The notes under the pieces are model-generated. The model searched no databases and was not told where the DNA came from. It saw nothing but the letters and a program-made list of their open reading frames with translations. The position numbers were made by a program, and so were the translations under genes. DNA of 64,000 nucleotides from Gigantopelta aegis (taxonomy: Eukaryota; Mollusca; Gastropoda; Neomphalida; Peltospiridae), in assembly GCF_016097555.1 (NCBI RefSeq), contig NC_054702.1, forward strand, positions 75,660,679 to 75,724,678. The letters run 5' to 3'. This document shows positions 23,401 to 46,501 of this stretch, in pieces (within the stretch, counting starts at the first letter, position 1; the number at the start of each line of letters is the position of its first letter).

Positions 23401-26400
23401 ATAATAATACCAAATATTAACAGGGATCTCGCAACTGGTAACGAGAAGAGGTATCATCAAGAATTCACCATAACAGTGTTTGTTTATTTTAATAATCACA
23501 GTTATTAATTTTAACGGCAACATGTATGCAAGAAAAGTCTGAAAAATCTGTAGCGTGTTATTTTAACTCTGTAAAGTCTTTGAGCCAAAGTAATAAAAAC
23601 GGACCGAAATTGCGTGTCAGTTTCGATACACATGCTAGTTCAGGGCCAAAGACGAGTAGGCTAGGACCGAGCAAAACAAAAACGTTCGCTAAACTGGTTT
23701 ATGCGCTTCATGTTAAACCCAATGATCACGTCGGGAACCAATCACATAGTTCGCGAACGTTTTCCAAACGTTCGTTGGCTGTTCTCAGTGTACATATAGG
23801 TCACGCTTGACAGTCAGCCGAGACTGTTGCAGACATTAAACAATACGATTACACGCAAGTAAATCTTGATGTAAATTTGTGAGAAAAAACCTCACCACCA
23901 AATAGATGTTCGCATCAATGAATACTTAATTGTTGTTTCATTTGTTTATTTCCGTTGTCTGTTAATTTCGCACTCATGCATTTCACGATTGCGGGAAAGG
24001 AACATGCAGTATTTATACAAATTGCGGTTAAATGTATACTGAATACAATTAGTTAAAAATAATCATGATATTTGTTAGATAAAATATTATATAAATTTGT
24101 TGACTGTGAGGTGACATCTCAAAAGTTAGCTAGATTTTAAAAAGACCGTAAAATTTGAATTCATTATCTTTTTAATCAAAACCTTTTGACGTAAAGGGAT
24201 TGTAGTCTGCATTCTTAAGTTACGTATTTTACAAGCTGAAATCAACAACAAGCATATAACACGACGTGGAAATCAACAAAATGGTGCAAATTACAAAATT
24301 GTTGGGGTGTGGAGTAGATGGGTTACTTTAAAATACAATTGAAAGCAGTTCAAACCAAAATAAAGATTGATATTTTACAGAAATAATGAGCAATGTTTAA
24401 AAAAAGAAGAGTATTGGCTCTCAGATTTTTATTAATGCCATAGGCCATAGAATTTGGGGGGGTCTTTGCAGAGGGCATTGTCTTCCAACTGCATATCTCC
24501 CCTCACCCACTGAAAAATCATAGTAGGCTAATATATTAACTGCCCCTACCCCCATTGCTGTCTTTGATTTTGATCAGGGGGTAATTTTGTTATTCAGATG
24601 TATTCCAGTTTGTACATAATTAGCTGAAAAAGATGCATTTTCATATTCATATATAAATACTCTATACAGTACTACACAAAACAATTTTGGCTAAAACATT
24701 TTCATTATGGCAAATAAAAATCCCATTTGGCAATTTTTTTGGCTACAAGTATTTTTAATCCTGGATGAGCCCTGAGTTCATCAAAGTACTATGACTGTGA
24801 CAGCCCAAGCGAGATCGAACAGCCTCTGTGGATACATTCAGCTGATTGGGTTTTTTCTCGTTCCAACCAGTGCACAACAACCGGACAAAGGCTGTGGTAT
24901 GTGCCTTCCTGTCTGTGGAAAAGTGCATATAAAAGATCCCTTTCTGCATTAGGAAAAATGTAGCGGGTTTCCTCTGATGACTACGAGTCAGAATTACCAA
25001 ATGTTTGACATCCAATAGCCGATGATTAATTAATCAATGTGCTCCAGTGGTGTCGTTAAACAAAACAAACTTTTTTTCAGCCTAAGCGAAGATGAGCTGT
25101 AGTTAAATAATGTTAAAAAAGAAATAAAACTAAACTGATAAGTAATGATAATAATAAAAACATTTTAAATTTCAGTTTCATTTTAAAGACAGTTCAAAAT
25201 TATATTCATAAAACTTTTTATGAAATACTCTATGTGGGCAACCAAGAGATGATGTTGGGCAACCAAACTTCAGCTACTGGTTGCCCACCGGGCAACTATC
25301 ACAATTTCACATTTGTGCACCCCTGAGGTTACTATTTAGATTACATACATGTACTTACTTATGTCTCAGCATGACAGGAAATTGAGGGACATTTGAATGT
25401 TTCCCTTTTTGAGATATACCCAACATGAATTTTACACATTCGCTTCACCATCAACCCCCCCCCCCCCCCATGACCACAAAGGCCCACTTGATCTACCCTT
25501 GAACGCTTTTCAGAAGCCAATAGTGCTCCACTGTTTCAAGGACATCCTGTCCCTGTCACATTTATGTTACCTTGTATTTGGGCTAATGGAAATTATTAGA
25601 TGCATTGCTATAAGACATATAGGACACTAGCTAATGACTTTCTCGAACATTTGTCAAACAATGTTAATAATAATTAAAACTGAAGGTAAAAGCTTGACTG
25701 TATGGTGTTTTTTGTTTTTTTTAAATGTTAACTCCTCTTGAAAACCAAAATTAAAAGAATATGAATGAACATCTTACTTCAACTTATTTCTTACAGAATC
25801 CCAAGGCCAAAGTGAAGGCTGAAATGTTGCTAATGTCTTATCATCTTCTTCTGCTTTCTCTCCTTCTGATGTAGGCTTTCCCTTTCCTTCACTTTCGTCC
25901 TTGTAAAAGTCAATTTTGTGTGCAAGTTTTGAAAGGTTCTCTGACATAGACAGTGGTCTGGAATAAAGCAGAATGGAAAAATGTAGTTTTGCCCTTAGAT
26001 CAAAATAAATATAGTCTAGCCCAAGTACTCTGACGGTAAAAGAGCTAGACGGGACATCTGGACAGTTATCAATGCTCTCTTACCATCAGAGACCAATCTA
26101 TATAAATTATGTGTGATCACTGCCTACCAAATGGTAGTCAAATATTCCCGCTCTAATAAAACAACAATCTTATGTTTGACATTAAATACCTTTACACTGA
26201 TCATTTTCAAGCTCCTTGATAAAAATAATAATCACATATTAATCACTAATACACACACTACAGGAAGAAACCTGTCAGCAAATACGTATTTAACTGGAAC
26301 ATTGTTAAAAGGGGGTGCTGTCTGGCTAAGTATACCGGACTATAGTCGATCTAAATATAATATCCATTAAAATCAACAATTATGTTGACAGCCTTTTGAA

Positions 26401-29400
26401 CTTTGCACAGGGTTGAAAATTAGCGGTTGTCCGGTCGCCCATGACGACCTTTATTGGCTAAGGGCGACTAAGAATTTTACAAAGGTAGTCCGTTGGGCGA
26501 CCATCAATTTTAGGGTCTGGCAAGCATGGTTCAGTTAGAAAATGAAACACAATGAAACTGAACTGAATTGTGACAAAACACACCGCGTCTATGCTGGCAC
26601 AAAATACATATCTGACAGCAGAAGACATAAACCATGCTCTATATTTTGATACAGCGCCTGACTCAGCTTCTGTGGTTTTGGGCCATTTTGTTAAAAATAG
26701 AGCTTAAAACGTATTGAAGACACTGCGTTGTCGGCTTATTGGAATGGACTGGATATGCCATAATTATCCAGTAGAGCTGCTATTTGATAATTGTTATTCA
26801 ATGTTATGGTGGAAAAAAGAAACATATTTAATTAGCTTATATTATTCTGTGACAAAATCAAAATCTGTCTTGTATGTAGTTCAAACTCACACTAACGTGA
26901 GTGCTTGTGCGCCTATAAAAATAACAATTACATTTTCCATTACTACAGTGCTTATTCCAAAGGCCAGTTAATTGATAGTCGTTGTCGGTATCGTGTACGA
27001 ACACACACACACAATTGCGCACATGCCCGCATGTGCACACACACACCATTACATTTTACTACGGCAGAAAATATTAATTTTAGGCCATTGTCCATTTGTG
27101 TTAAAAGGGAACCAATGAATTGGCATGTAACTTCACAATGAGTAAAGATAAAAGTCATATAAAAACATATTAATTTATTAAATGTTAAACCCATATCATC
27201 TCAAATTTAAAAAATGGGGTGGGGGTGAGGGGGACTTCAGGGTAAGTTAAAAAAAATATATTTATAAATTACCATCATACTGCATAGATAAAGGCTTAAA
27301 TCAATTGATGGAACATCCAAGGTAATCTGGACGACAGAACCGTAATACATGATCTGGGCCATATTTCTGCTCAATGCTGTCGAATGGGCATTTGGCAAAA
27401 TAGTAGATGATTTCATGGACTCTGTCTAGTGTCTATCTTTTGGAGGACAGCCACTCCTGAAAAAATCCTTTGAGATTTTACCCCTCTTGCATTGCTACAA
27501 AGAGGACTGCCACTTCCAGACTAGTTTAATTACTAAAGCACACACGGTTCTACATTTAGGCTCTTTGCATTGCATTATTTTTTTTACTTCAGAGACAATT
27601 CAAGTCATGCTGCATACCTTGGTACGCTACTTTTTTGTTTTGTCTTGTTAAAAAATATTACTATGAAAATGAACGATCACATATGACCCATCTTGTGATC
27701 AGTTTCGGAATCTTTTTCTTGAATGGCACAGTACTGCAGATGCATACATGTTCATTGTCATGCATGGCTAAAATGCCTACATGGATTTTTTTCTCAGACA
27801 GATTGTGCACACATGTGGATCTTATTTCACTTTTATTATTATTATTATTTTTTTTTTTTTTTGAGGGGGTAACAATGTGACAATTATGAATGGGAATGAC
27901 TGTCAATTAAGGTGTAAAACTTTTGTTTTGTTTGCATTTTTCTGTGTTTTCCTTAAATTCAGTTTAAAGGGACACGCCCTAGTTGTTAACCATTACGCCA
28001 TTGTTTTTCGCTATTAAACCCATTTTTCACAAATAAAATTACACTTTATTTACATTTTATTATTCAGAATATACATTTCCATTCTCCTGAAGTATTTTTT
28101 GGTAATCCTGATGTTTGTAATACCACGAAATGCATTTTTTGTATTTCTTAAAAAGGCACGCGCCCCTGAGAATTTTTTTTTGATCAGACGAGGTCCAATC
28201 TATTTTTAGAGGGGATCTTCCCGTTTCAACGTCACAGATGTTGGTATACCACTTGACCGTTATCATTTTGGTTCGGTTTGTTTTCTTGTGCACGGTTCGC
28301 GCAATCAACATCCGATTTGTTGTCGTTCATTTGTGAGGTTTTTCTTCACAGTTCATGCACATTTTCATTAACAATAAAGTTTAGACAAGTATCTCAATAC
28401 AAAACATTACAAACCCTTAAAACCAATAAGTCTTACGATATCTGGAGAGGACAGAACAGTTGGAACATGCCCAGGAGGTGAAAGGAATGCACCCCAAGTC
28501 TGTGTGCACTCTGGAAAATTTGTCGCAACATAGGCATTTATGTGCTTCGAGAGACATCTACTGGTGACATCAGAATACTAACTTTCAAAATTATTTCAAG
28601 TAATTGAGTCACGGGGATTCCCATGGTATTTATCGATATGAAAATCTTCTTTTTTACTCCATTTTACAAAAACGTGATCTAAGTGGGTTACAGGTTTGTA
28701 GATTAACAAGAATTATAATTAATTTTCGCAGACTGAAAATAGGGTGTGCGACTTTAAATAAAAATAACCAAAAAAAAAAAAATTATAAATGAAAATGATA
28801 ACTAAACAAAAATAATTTTAAAAAAATTAAAATTAAAATAAATAAATATATATATATATTATAATAATAATAATAATAAACAACCCAACTTTTAATGGCA
28901 TAAATATTACTAATGCATATAATTATAATGTAACCCACACAAAGCACACATAAAAAATAAATAACAAAATAAATAATCAATTCCATTCAGTTCCGAATTA
29001 TTATTTTTTATTGGTTGTACGTAAAATGCTTGATACGAATAATTATCGTTCCACCATATTTTCATTCCGCATTTTCAATGTGTCAGGATAACTTTGAAAC
29101 TGTAAATGTGTCATCTTCTAACATGAAGTATTGTAATTAATATTTTAGTCTAAAATTTATTAAAATATGTTGTTGTACGTGTTGGGGCTCTTAAGTAAAG
29201 CACATATATATGCCTGATTTTATTAAATCGTGATTGCAAATGGAAAATTCGATCCAATGGATAAACGTTACGGCACAGCAATAAACATCACAATAATAAA
29301 TATCGTGCCGGAGACGTTTATCTTGATGAACTACAACTGGCCCTGCTGGAGACCATGGTTTTCATGTTAATTTTCAACCCTGTTTGCAGAGCTATTAATT

Positions 29401-29713
29401 TCAGAATGTGTAACTGTTTGCCTAGTAATCTATTAGCAGTCCATGTGAATAAAAAATGCTGAAAAATCACAACCCTATGAACTTGGGTTATGTCCCTTTC
29501 GCAATGTTTTGGTTTGGTTTTGGTCATTCATATCAATAATTGCGTAAAATATGCATATCTTGTCAACATATCACTAGTAAAAGACACCTAAATGTAGTAA
29601 TTATTTAAAATCAAACCATACTGGACATATTTTTCCTGTCCATCAAGCGTAACTTCTTGAACTTGATTTTCAAGAACCGCCTCAACACTAACATTGATTC
29701 CAGGAACCGCCAT
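14412..29713 (-). CDS. MED17: Mediator complex subunit 17, complete, 14 coding exons
   Basis: MED17 is a scaffold of the Mediator head module, which links activators to RNA polymerase II in the nucleus. Coding exons in transcript order: 29713-29622, 25957-25778, 22940-22808, 22202-22025, 21379-21221, 20368-20238, 20046-19975, 19754-19695, 19364-19165, 18605-18549, 17218-17084, 16287-16173, 15650-15502, 14676-14412. Total 1926 nt, 641 residues (human 651), every phase closing. Blocks shared with human MED17 run from end to end: an N-terminal LDG(Q/T)E, PLSMS(E/Q)NL, FQPSLWPWDSVRN, RQ(N/H)W, ILGDLSYRS, KLE(V/A)AQNVL, REAVQ(V/I)KS, VLEH(S/N)LHQL, EDPQI-like QDPQITAHW, ELQDL, and C-terminal GGPF-EGRNF-KM. 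Introns 8 and 12 start with GC instead of GT; both match AG|GCAAGT. Introns are loaded with transposons, and one sits next to the exon 3 branch point. A broken copy of exon 14 lies at 1-680. Divergent from PCNX4. Confidence 0.97.
14790..15130 (-). repeat. Interspersed repeat of unknown class, copy 2, in MED17 intron 13
   Basis: Two related segments (14790-14965 and 15039-15130) of the same family as 13535-13690. Both contain the CAGCTC(A/G)(G/A)TAT block followed by an (A/G)(A/G)G(A/G)CATTGTGAAA-type block. They are split by the small SINE insertion at 14978-15026. Confidence 0.5.
14978..15026 (-). mobile_element. Very short 5'-truncated SINE with 12-bp target duplication
   Basis: Only the last 49 bases of the family A SINE tail (AACGACACCGCTAGAGCACA block). 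It is nevertheless flanked by a perfect 12-bp direct repeat CTATAAAATAAA at 14966-14977 and 15027-15038. The truncation therefore happened at insertion, the known signature of LINE-machinery (target-primed) integration that starts at the 3' end. Confidence 0.8.
16321..16609 (+). mobile_element. tRNA-derived SINE, family A, in MED17 intron 11
   Basis: Head with ATGACGTAGCCCAGTGG (A-box part), core with GTGCTATCCTGTCTATGG, and tail with TTAAACAAAACAAATTTTAA. Flanked by the 9-bp repeat TTTGCCATT at 16312-16320 and 16610-16618. It lies on the strand opposite to MED17, 33 bases upstream of coding exon 12. Confidence 0.87.
17351..18281. mobile_element. Non-autonomous pogo/Tigger-like element in MED17 intron 10
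   Basis: Perfect inverted repeats: CAGTCGAGCACCATTGTGT at 17351-17369 is answered by ACACAATGGTGCTCGACTG at 18263-18281, with TA on both sides (17349-17350 and 18282-18283). Subterminal GTCGATAT motifs recur in both ends. A CAGTCGA start and TA target are known features of pogo/Tigger members of the Tc1/mariner superfamily. At 931 bp, and with no open frame longer than 60-65 codons, it lacks its own transposase. Confidence 0.85.
18713..18990. mobile_element. Short hAT-like element in MED17 intron 9
   Basis: Begins CAGGGCTCTCC and ends with AGCTAGCCCTG, imperfect inverted repeats. Flanked by the direct repeat CATTTG at 18707-18712 and 18991-18996. Inside are repeats of a TTGGC(G/T)AA / TTCGCCAA(T/A)T motif near both ends, like subterminal transposase-binding repeats. 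278 bp, no coding capacity. CAGGG ends suggest hAT, although the usual hAT duplication is 8 bp and here it is 6. Confidence 0.65.
19484..19595. mobile_element. Degraded member of the GATCTTAG inverted-repeat family
   Basis: CTATCTTAGTGCTATGAT at the left and TAGTGCTAAGATAACTTTG at the right are imperfect inverted repeats resembling the element at 59227-59335. It lies in MED17 intron 8 (between coding exons 8 and 9). Divergence is high, so the assignment is tentative. Confidence 0.4.
21893..21996 (-). mobile_element. SINE head fragment in MED17 intron 4
   Basis: On the minus strand GGTAGCTCAGTGGTAGAG resembles the tRNA A-box region of the SINE heads, followed by a shortened segment and the CCAGTTG / CAGGACAG core beginning near 21900. 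The tail is missing. Confidence 0.5.
22966..25325. mobile_element. hAT-like element, 2.36 kb, in MED17 intron 2
   Basis: Perfect 15-bp inverted repeats CAGGGGTGCACAAAT (22966-22980) and ATTTGTGCACCCCTG (25311-25325), with direct repeat AGGTT on both sides (22961-22965, 25326-25330). Both ends carry several copies of GGGCAACC or its complement within 120 bases, the kind of subterminal repeats that bind hAT transposases. A plus-strand open frame at 23526-23810 (94 codons) and one at 23208-23420 are of unknown identity; no hAT dimerisation domain is visible, so it looks non-autonomous. A SINE has inserted at about 24772-25072. Confidence 0.8.
24772..25072 (+). mobile_element. SINE, family A, nested in the hAT-like element
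   Basis: Diverged head (CAAGCGAGATCGAAC), core with GTGCCTTCCTGTCTGTGG and GCATATAAAAGATCCC, and tail GTCGTTAAACAAAACAAACT with a T-run. Its insertion into the element at 22966-25325 means the DNA element was already there. Confidence 0.8.
26408..29382. mobile_element. hAT-like element, 2.98 kb, in MED17 intron 1
   Basis: Inverted repeats CAGGGTTGAAAATTA (26408-26422) and TAATTTTCAACCCTG (29368-29382), flanked by the direct repeat TTTGCA at 26402-26407 and 29383-29388. The left end has repeats of a GGGCGAC / GTCGCCC motif. Near the right end a block at about 29275-29335 is nearly identical to 4317-4375 elsewhere in the window. No transposase is recognisable. A TTAA-type element is nested at 27964-28757 and AT/ATA microsatellites lie at 28836-28880. 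The element occupies most of intron 1. Confidence 0.72.
27964..28757. mobile_element. TTAA-bounded inverted-repeat element nested in the hAT-like element
   Basis: Starts TTAAAGGGACACGCCCTA and ends TAGGGTGTGCGACTTTAA; the ends are imperfect complements (about 14 of 20 positions). TTAA at both edges is shared with the elements at 2410, 3496 and 47671, suggesting a piggyBac-like mover. 794 bp, no coding capacity seen. Confidence 0.65.
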
Positions 29714-30289
29714 GTTTTTGCTTCATTCAATTTAGCCGCATTTAGTATTTCAACATTTGATAAATATTTTATTGTTATAATGAAAATATGTGTAAAAGAA
29801 TTATGAATGAAATAATATTAAGTCTGGATTATTGTTATTCATACAAAATTTCGAACAATGCGAAAATCTCCGAAGAACTTTACTTTGTCAAATTCCCCAA
29901 TGTGTGTCAAAATGGAGAGTTCTGTTATCCAAAGAGTTTACAGATATATTTGTGATTTCTGTTTTAACCTTTCCCGTGAACACAAAGATCCTATATATTG
30001 ACATATCATTAGTCAATGATTTAATTACGATACAAAAATTGTAAGTTAAACGTTAAATAATATATTATTTGTTTCAAAGATGACAGCTTGACAATTCGAG
30101 TTCCAAGTTGAAGTTGTTTACAACCCACTCGCTGTCACTGGTGCCAGTAAACAAAGAAAATAATAATTTTGTGAAGATTGTTTTTAATAATAATAATAAA
30201 AAGGGAACGGAAACAATGACGGTCAAATTACTTGTTTGGCTACTTAAACTGTTAAAGCAGTAACATTTTCATTCTAAGCTACATACTAT

Positions 30290-30680
30290 GCGGTCAAAAC
30301 GCCACAGAGGCTCAGGACGAAACGGCCCAGAAAAATGTCAAAACTGCCTAAGGAAATAGTTAAAACGGTCAAAGGAAATAGTTATCCTACCATAAAACTA
30401 AATTAATTCTCACTACTAATAATGTTAACCGCAGTCCAGAAATGTACATAAAACAATGGTATCACTGGTAACTCTTTATTACACGTTTTTAACAGAAACT
30501 GTATCACAATAATATTTGACTTTTCTTAATGGACGTTTTGACTTTTACACTGTGGACGTTTTAACTTTTCTTAAGGGCCATTTTGACTTTTACACTTTGG
30601 CTGTTTCTACTTTTTTAGGGCTTTTTTTACCAATTATTGTTAGGGCCGTTTTGTACTGGGGCCGTTATGACTACGATTCC
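30290..30680. repeat. Degenerate inverted and tandem repeats of a GTTTTGAC motif
   Basis: The right half (30515-30680) contains about five degenerate units of about 24 bases built on GGACGTTTTGACTTTT. The left half (30295-30375) holds the same motif inverted (GGTCAAAAC, GTCAAAACTG). It may be the remains of a foldback DNA element with internal repeats; no target duplication was identified. Confidence 0.55.
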
Positions 30681-30717
30681 ATAATAAATAGGCTAGGCCA
30701 ACAATAGCTTGATATTC

Positions 30718-30950
30718 TTAGTGCCCCACCAGTCCAACTGGAGGGGACTACAGATTTTGTCTCCGTCTTTCTGTTTATCTGTCCACCTGTTCCACATATA
30801 GTTTTTTAGACTTCTTTTTTTTGACAATGATTTAATGCCTCAAGACATTGAGGTGAAATTTTGTGTATCTTACTTTATCATGTAGCCTACAGTTTTGATA
30901 GATTTATGGCCTTTGAACTTGTGAGATGTGAAAATTTGTTGGGACCGGTT
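30718..30950 (+). repeat. Interspersed repeat of unknown class, copy 3
   Basis: Opposite-strand relative of the repeats at 13535 and 14790. It has CCCCACCAGTCCAACTGG, then CCACATATAGTTTTT, then CCTCAAGACATTGAGGTG. This is the best preserved end of the family in the window. Confidence 0.5.
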
Positions 30951-32246
30951 TGTTTAATAATAATCATATTGTACTGTCATGCTATCTTGTGGGTGATCAG
31001 TTACCATGGTACCCAGCAAATGCTTAAGTCATAAACTTTACACAGATGATGTCAAGAATTGATACAAAAAGCAATTACCAACAATTCTACAGGCAAACAA
31101 TCATTAATATTTTCTTCTTAAATGCCCAAACTAAAAATGTACCCAAGTGCACCTTAATTTCATCTCAGGAGTGTTTTTTTTTTTTTTTTATCATTCACCT
31201 AAAATATGGCAAAATCGTTTGAACTGAAGCTGGTTAACCACAGCTGTCCTCATTATTTGATACATCATTAGGTTATTATTATTGGGATCATTACCATTTA
31301 ATGTTCATGATGTTTGTGCTGTTTCATCTTTTTGTCAGTGTGCATCACTAGAAACAATGGTTTCAAATGTGAAGGACTTTGAGTTTCATCTTGTACTCCA
31401 TTTGTTATGTATTTTTCTAATGCAATAATTTTTATTGTTTGAGATACATGTACTCATTAAATGCCTGAAACATAAGTACATGTACTTTTAAAAATCAACC
31501 AATATTTATGTTTCTGTCATAGGGTCAAATGACCTAATTGAGATTTCCCTCCACACTTCCAAAATGAAATAATCATAGGAGATATTTTTATAGAATACAA
31601 TACTTATGCTAAGTACATGTAGCATAATTGTTAACAGCCTGTATATTTATTACAAAGAGATTTTTTGAAAGTGCTCAATTGGTCTTATTATCATGTTAAT
31701 TGATGATGCAGTGATAGTAGAGTGCTAGCAGCCACTATAAAAATAAGCATATAATACTATTGTCTAATATCCTATGAATGCAGGCTTCAAAATTCCATCA
31801 GTTCATGAATATTGTGACTTGTCAGTAAAATTAAGGAATCAAAAGTATATTATCACTGCTACCAATGATGTAGCCAGGGGAGGGGAGGGACATGACCTAA
31901 ATGTTGTGCTCTTGCTATCTGAAGATAAACCCACATCTACATGTATGTAACTTCCAGTTGAAATGAGCACCTATGAGTAGAGTCCAAGAACTTTATTAAA
32001 GTCTTGAATCTAGACTGAATATTTCATTGCTAGTAAAATATATTACAGTTATATATATGACAGATATAAAGGCTCTATAATCTTTGCAAGACATTGTTAT
32101 AAAATATATTGTTTGCTATCACCAGACCTGTCATTTGATATAAATTTGTCTTGATTTACATCTTTTGTTAGCTGTAATTTTTATTTTTGTTATTTTTTTA
32201 AAACTTAGTGATTATATTTTTCAGACCATCATTGACACCTGTAGAC

Positions 32247-44390
<12,144 letters not shown>

Positions 44391-44774
44391 TGGATGGGAA
44401 CAGTATTGTATATAGTATACCAAGCCTGAACATCAAAACTATTAATATTTTCAAAAACGTATTTCTGCACAATGCAGAGTCAAAAGGATATTTTGACAAT
44501 GCAGTGATGTATGATTGAGCTATTCCACTGAAAGATGTTTAAGTTGTTGCTGGTTTCCATGAAGAAAATATATAAGACGTTATAAATACTCATAAGAAAT
44601 CATCCAGATCTGTACCATATGGTTAATTGTTTTGTATTGGTTTCCATTAAAAAATGAGAAGCTGTATAATTTAGCTATTGTCAACATTGCGCTGCATATG
44701 TGCATATGTTATATTGATTTTTGTTTGTTTGCTGTCTCTATGAATAATGATTGTTAATATATTGCACTCACTTA

Positions 44775-44780
44775 AATAAA
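44775..44780 (+). promoter_or_regulatory. Candidate poly(A) signal of PCNX4
   Basis: AATAAA 385 bases after the stop codon. Another AATAAA at 45398-45403 would give a 3' UTR of about 1 kb. Either is plausible. Confidence 0.4.
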
Positions 44781-45629
44781 ACCACTGCAGATTTTTGTAA
44801 AATTAAAGTACATGTATATATGATTGAACTACACAGGTAGTGCAAGGGTTGTGATGTTTCTTGTGTAATATAAACCTGTGCTAGTTCGTTCATTGTCAAA
44901 TTGTGGTTCAAATTTAAGCTTCTTTTAGCAGCAGGATATATTGCTACTGATCTAAAGGTGCTGTCTTAAAGTTACATAATGGCATCTTCCTGCCAAAATT
45001 ATTAACTTTTGCTTTGAAATATAAGTATTACTAGTGTATCTTCAACTATAAACTCATAAACAAAATTACAACTAATTTAATTTACTAGTAGAATTTGTTT
45101 TCTTAATTGGCAAATTTAGTGACAAAATTTGATTTTTTTAGTTGTAAGGTTGTGCTAGGCAGATGTTGCTGACAAATTTTCTCTCTTCATGCATCTTATC
45201 TGTCTCTAATATCCCTATACAGTGAACTTTCCAAATTTTATGAATTTGCCAATGTAATGAGAGTTGTTATGATGTGATAAGACAGGATTCTACTTCTAAT
45301 CATATTGTACATGATTACACAACGTATAAGCACATTACAGTCATTTATGCAAAGATTATGAATGAGATCAATTAACTTGTAGTTGTTTATTATTACAAAT
45401 AAATGTAAAAATTGTGAAATATGGCAGATGTAACTATGATATAGTGCCTTTAAAAAAACCAGTGCTTACTATTCTGTTTGTTAAAGTCTATATTTTTGTG
45501 TATATTTTTGTGTATATAAATATATTTGTCATGCAACTATACTTAAAAAAATCCGATAACACTTACCTAATAATTTGAAGTGGTTTAACACTCATTACTA
45601 ACCATTTAACATCAGTCCCAGGTCATGGG

Positions 45630-45700
45630 GCGGGACATAGGCCAATGGTGAAGGACTCACCTCATGTGCTGTCAGTTTAGGATTGTCCCAGTTGTTGGAT
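45630..45700 (+). mobile_element. SINE head fragment
   Basis: GGGGCGGGACATAGGCCAATGG followed by a B-box remnant (TTTAGGATTGTCCC) matches the family A head in shortened form; core and tail are absent. It lies in the 3' flank of PCNX4; 45404-45629 shows nothing else. Confidence 0.55.
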
Positions 45701-46099
45701 GCATTCAGTATTTAATAAAACTGAAATGGAAAGTTTTATCTTTCTTAACACATCTTTTAGCTCATTTGTATATACATGTACATGTACATGTTCATTGATC
45801 ATTTCATCAGCAGCTACATGTAATCATGTTTATGTTAGCCTCTTCGATTTCTTGTATTAACAAATACAGTATGACTCACCAGTAACTGCTATCTTGTAAG
45901 TTTTATTTGCATTCCTAAATTTGTATTTTTTCTCCGATAGTTAAGTTACTAAGTAGCTGAACTATTGTTTATCAAAAAGTAATGGAAAACAAGAAATCAA
46001 AAAGGCATTATCAATGTTTTTGGAGCACTATTTATATTTCTTTTTTAAAGTGTGCATTGCATATTAATATGTTTTAAGTTCTAGTTGCTTTTTGTTGAA

Positions 46100-46489
46100 A
46101 CCGGCCTCGGTGGCGTCGTGGCAGGCCGTCGGTCTACAGACTGGTAGGTACTGGGTTCGGATCCCAGTCGAGGCATGGGATTTTTAATCCAGATACCGAC
46201 TCCAAACCCTGAGTGAGTGCTCCGCAAGGCACAATGGGTAGGTGTAAACCACTTGCACCGACCAGTGATCCATAACTGGTTCAACAGAGGCCATGGTTTG
46301 TGCTATCCTGCCTGTGGGAAGCGCAAATAAAAGATCCCTTGCTGCCAATCGGAAGAGTAGCCCATGTAATGGCGACAGCGGGTTTCCTCTCAAAATCTGT
46401 GTGGTCCATAACCATATGTCTGACGCCATATAACCATAAATAAAATGTGTTGAGTGCGTCGTTAAATAAAACATTTCTTTCTTTCTTTT
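46100..46489 (+). mobile_element. tRNA-derived SINE, family B, full length with 12-bp target duplication
   Basis: Closely similar to the copy at 12491-12859: GGTGGCGTCGTGGCAGG head, GGGTTCGGATCCC B box near 46153-46165, the shared core, and a long TTTCTTTCTTTCTTTT tail. Flanked by CTTTTTGTTGAA at 46088-46099 and 46490-46501. Few differences separate the two copies, so the family was active fairly recently. Confidence 0.92.
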
Positions 46490-46501
46490 CTTTTTGTTGA
46501 A

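Larger units (their letters stand above)
29714..32224. other. Intergenic region between divergent MED17 and PCNX4
   Basis: Holds the 5' flank of MED17 on the left and the undiscovered non-coding first exon and promoter of PCNX4. It is AT-rich, with no CpG-rich island and no convincing TATA placement. It also carries the tandem repeat at 30290-30680 and the interspersed repeat at 30718-30950. The stretch 30951-32224 shows nothing else I can name. PCNX4's coding exon opens after an acceptor TTTTTCAG ending at 32224. Confidence 0.55.

Noticed and set aside
23526-23810. 94-codon plus-strand frame inside the hAT-like element at 22966-25325
   Set aside because: It could be a remnant of a transposase N-terminus, but no zinc finger, catalytic core or dimerisation block is visible, so I do not call a gene.
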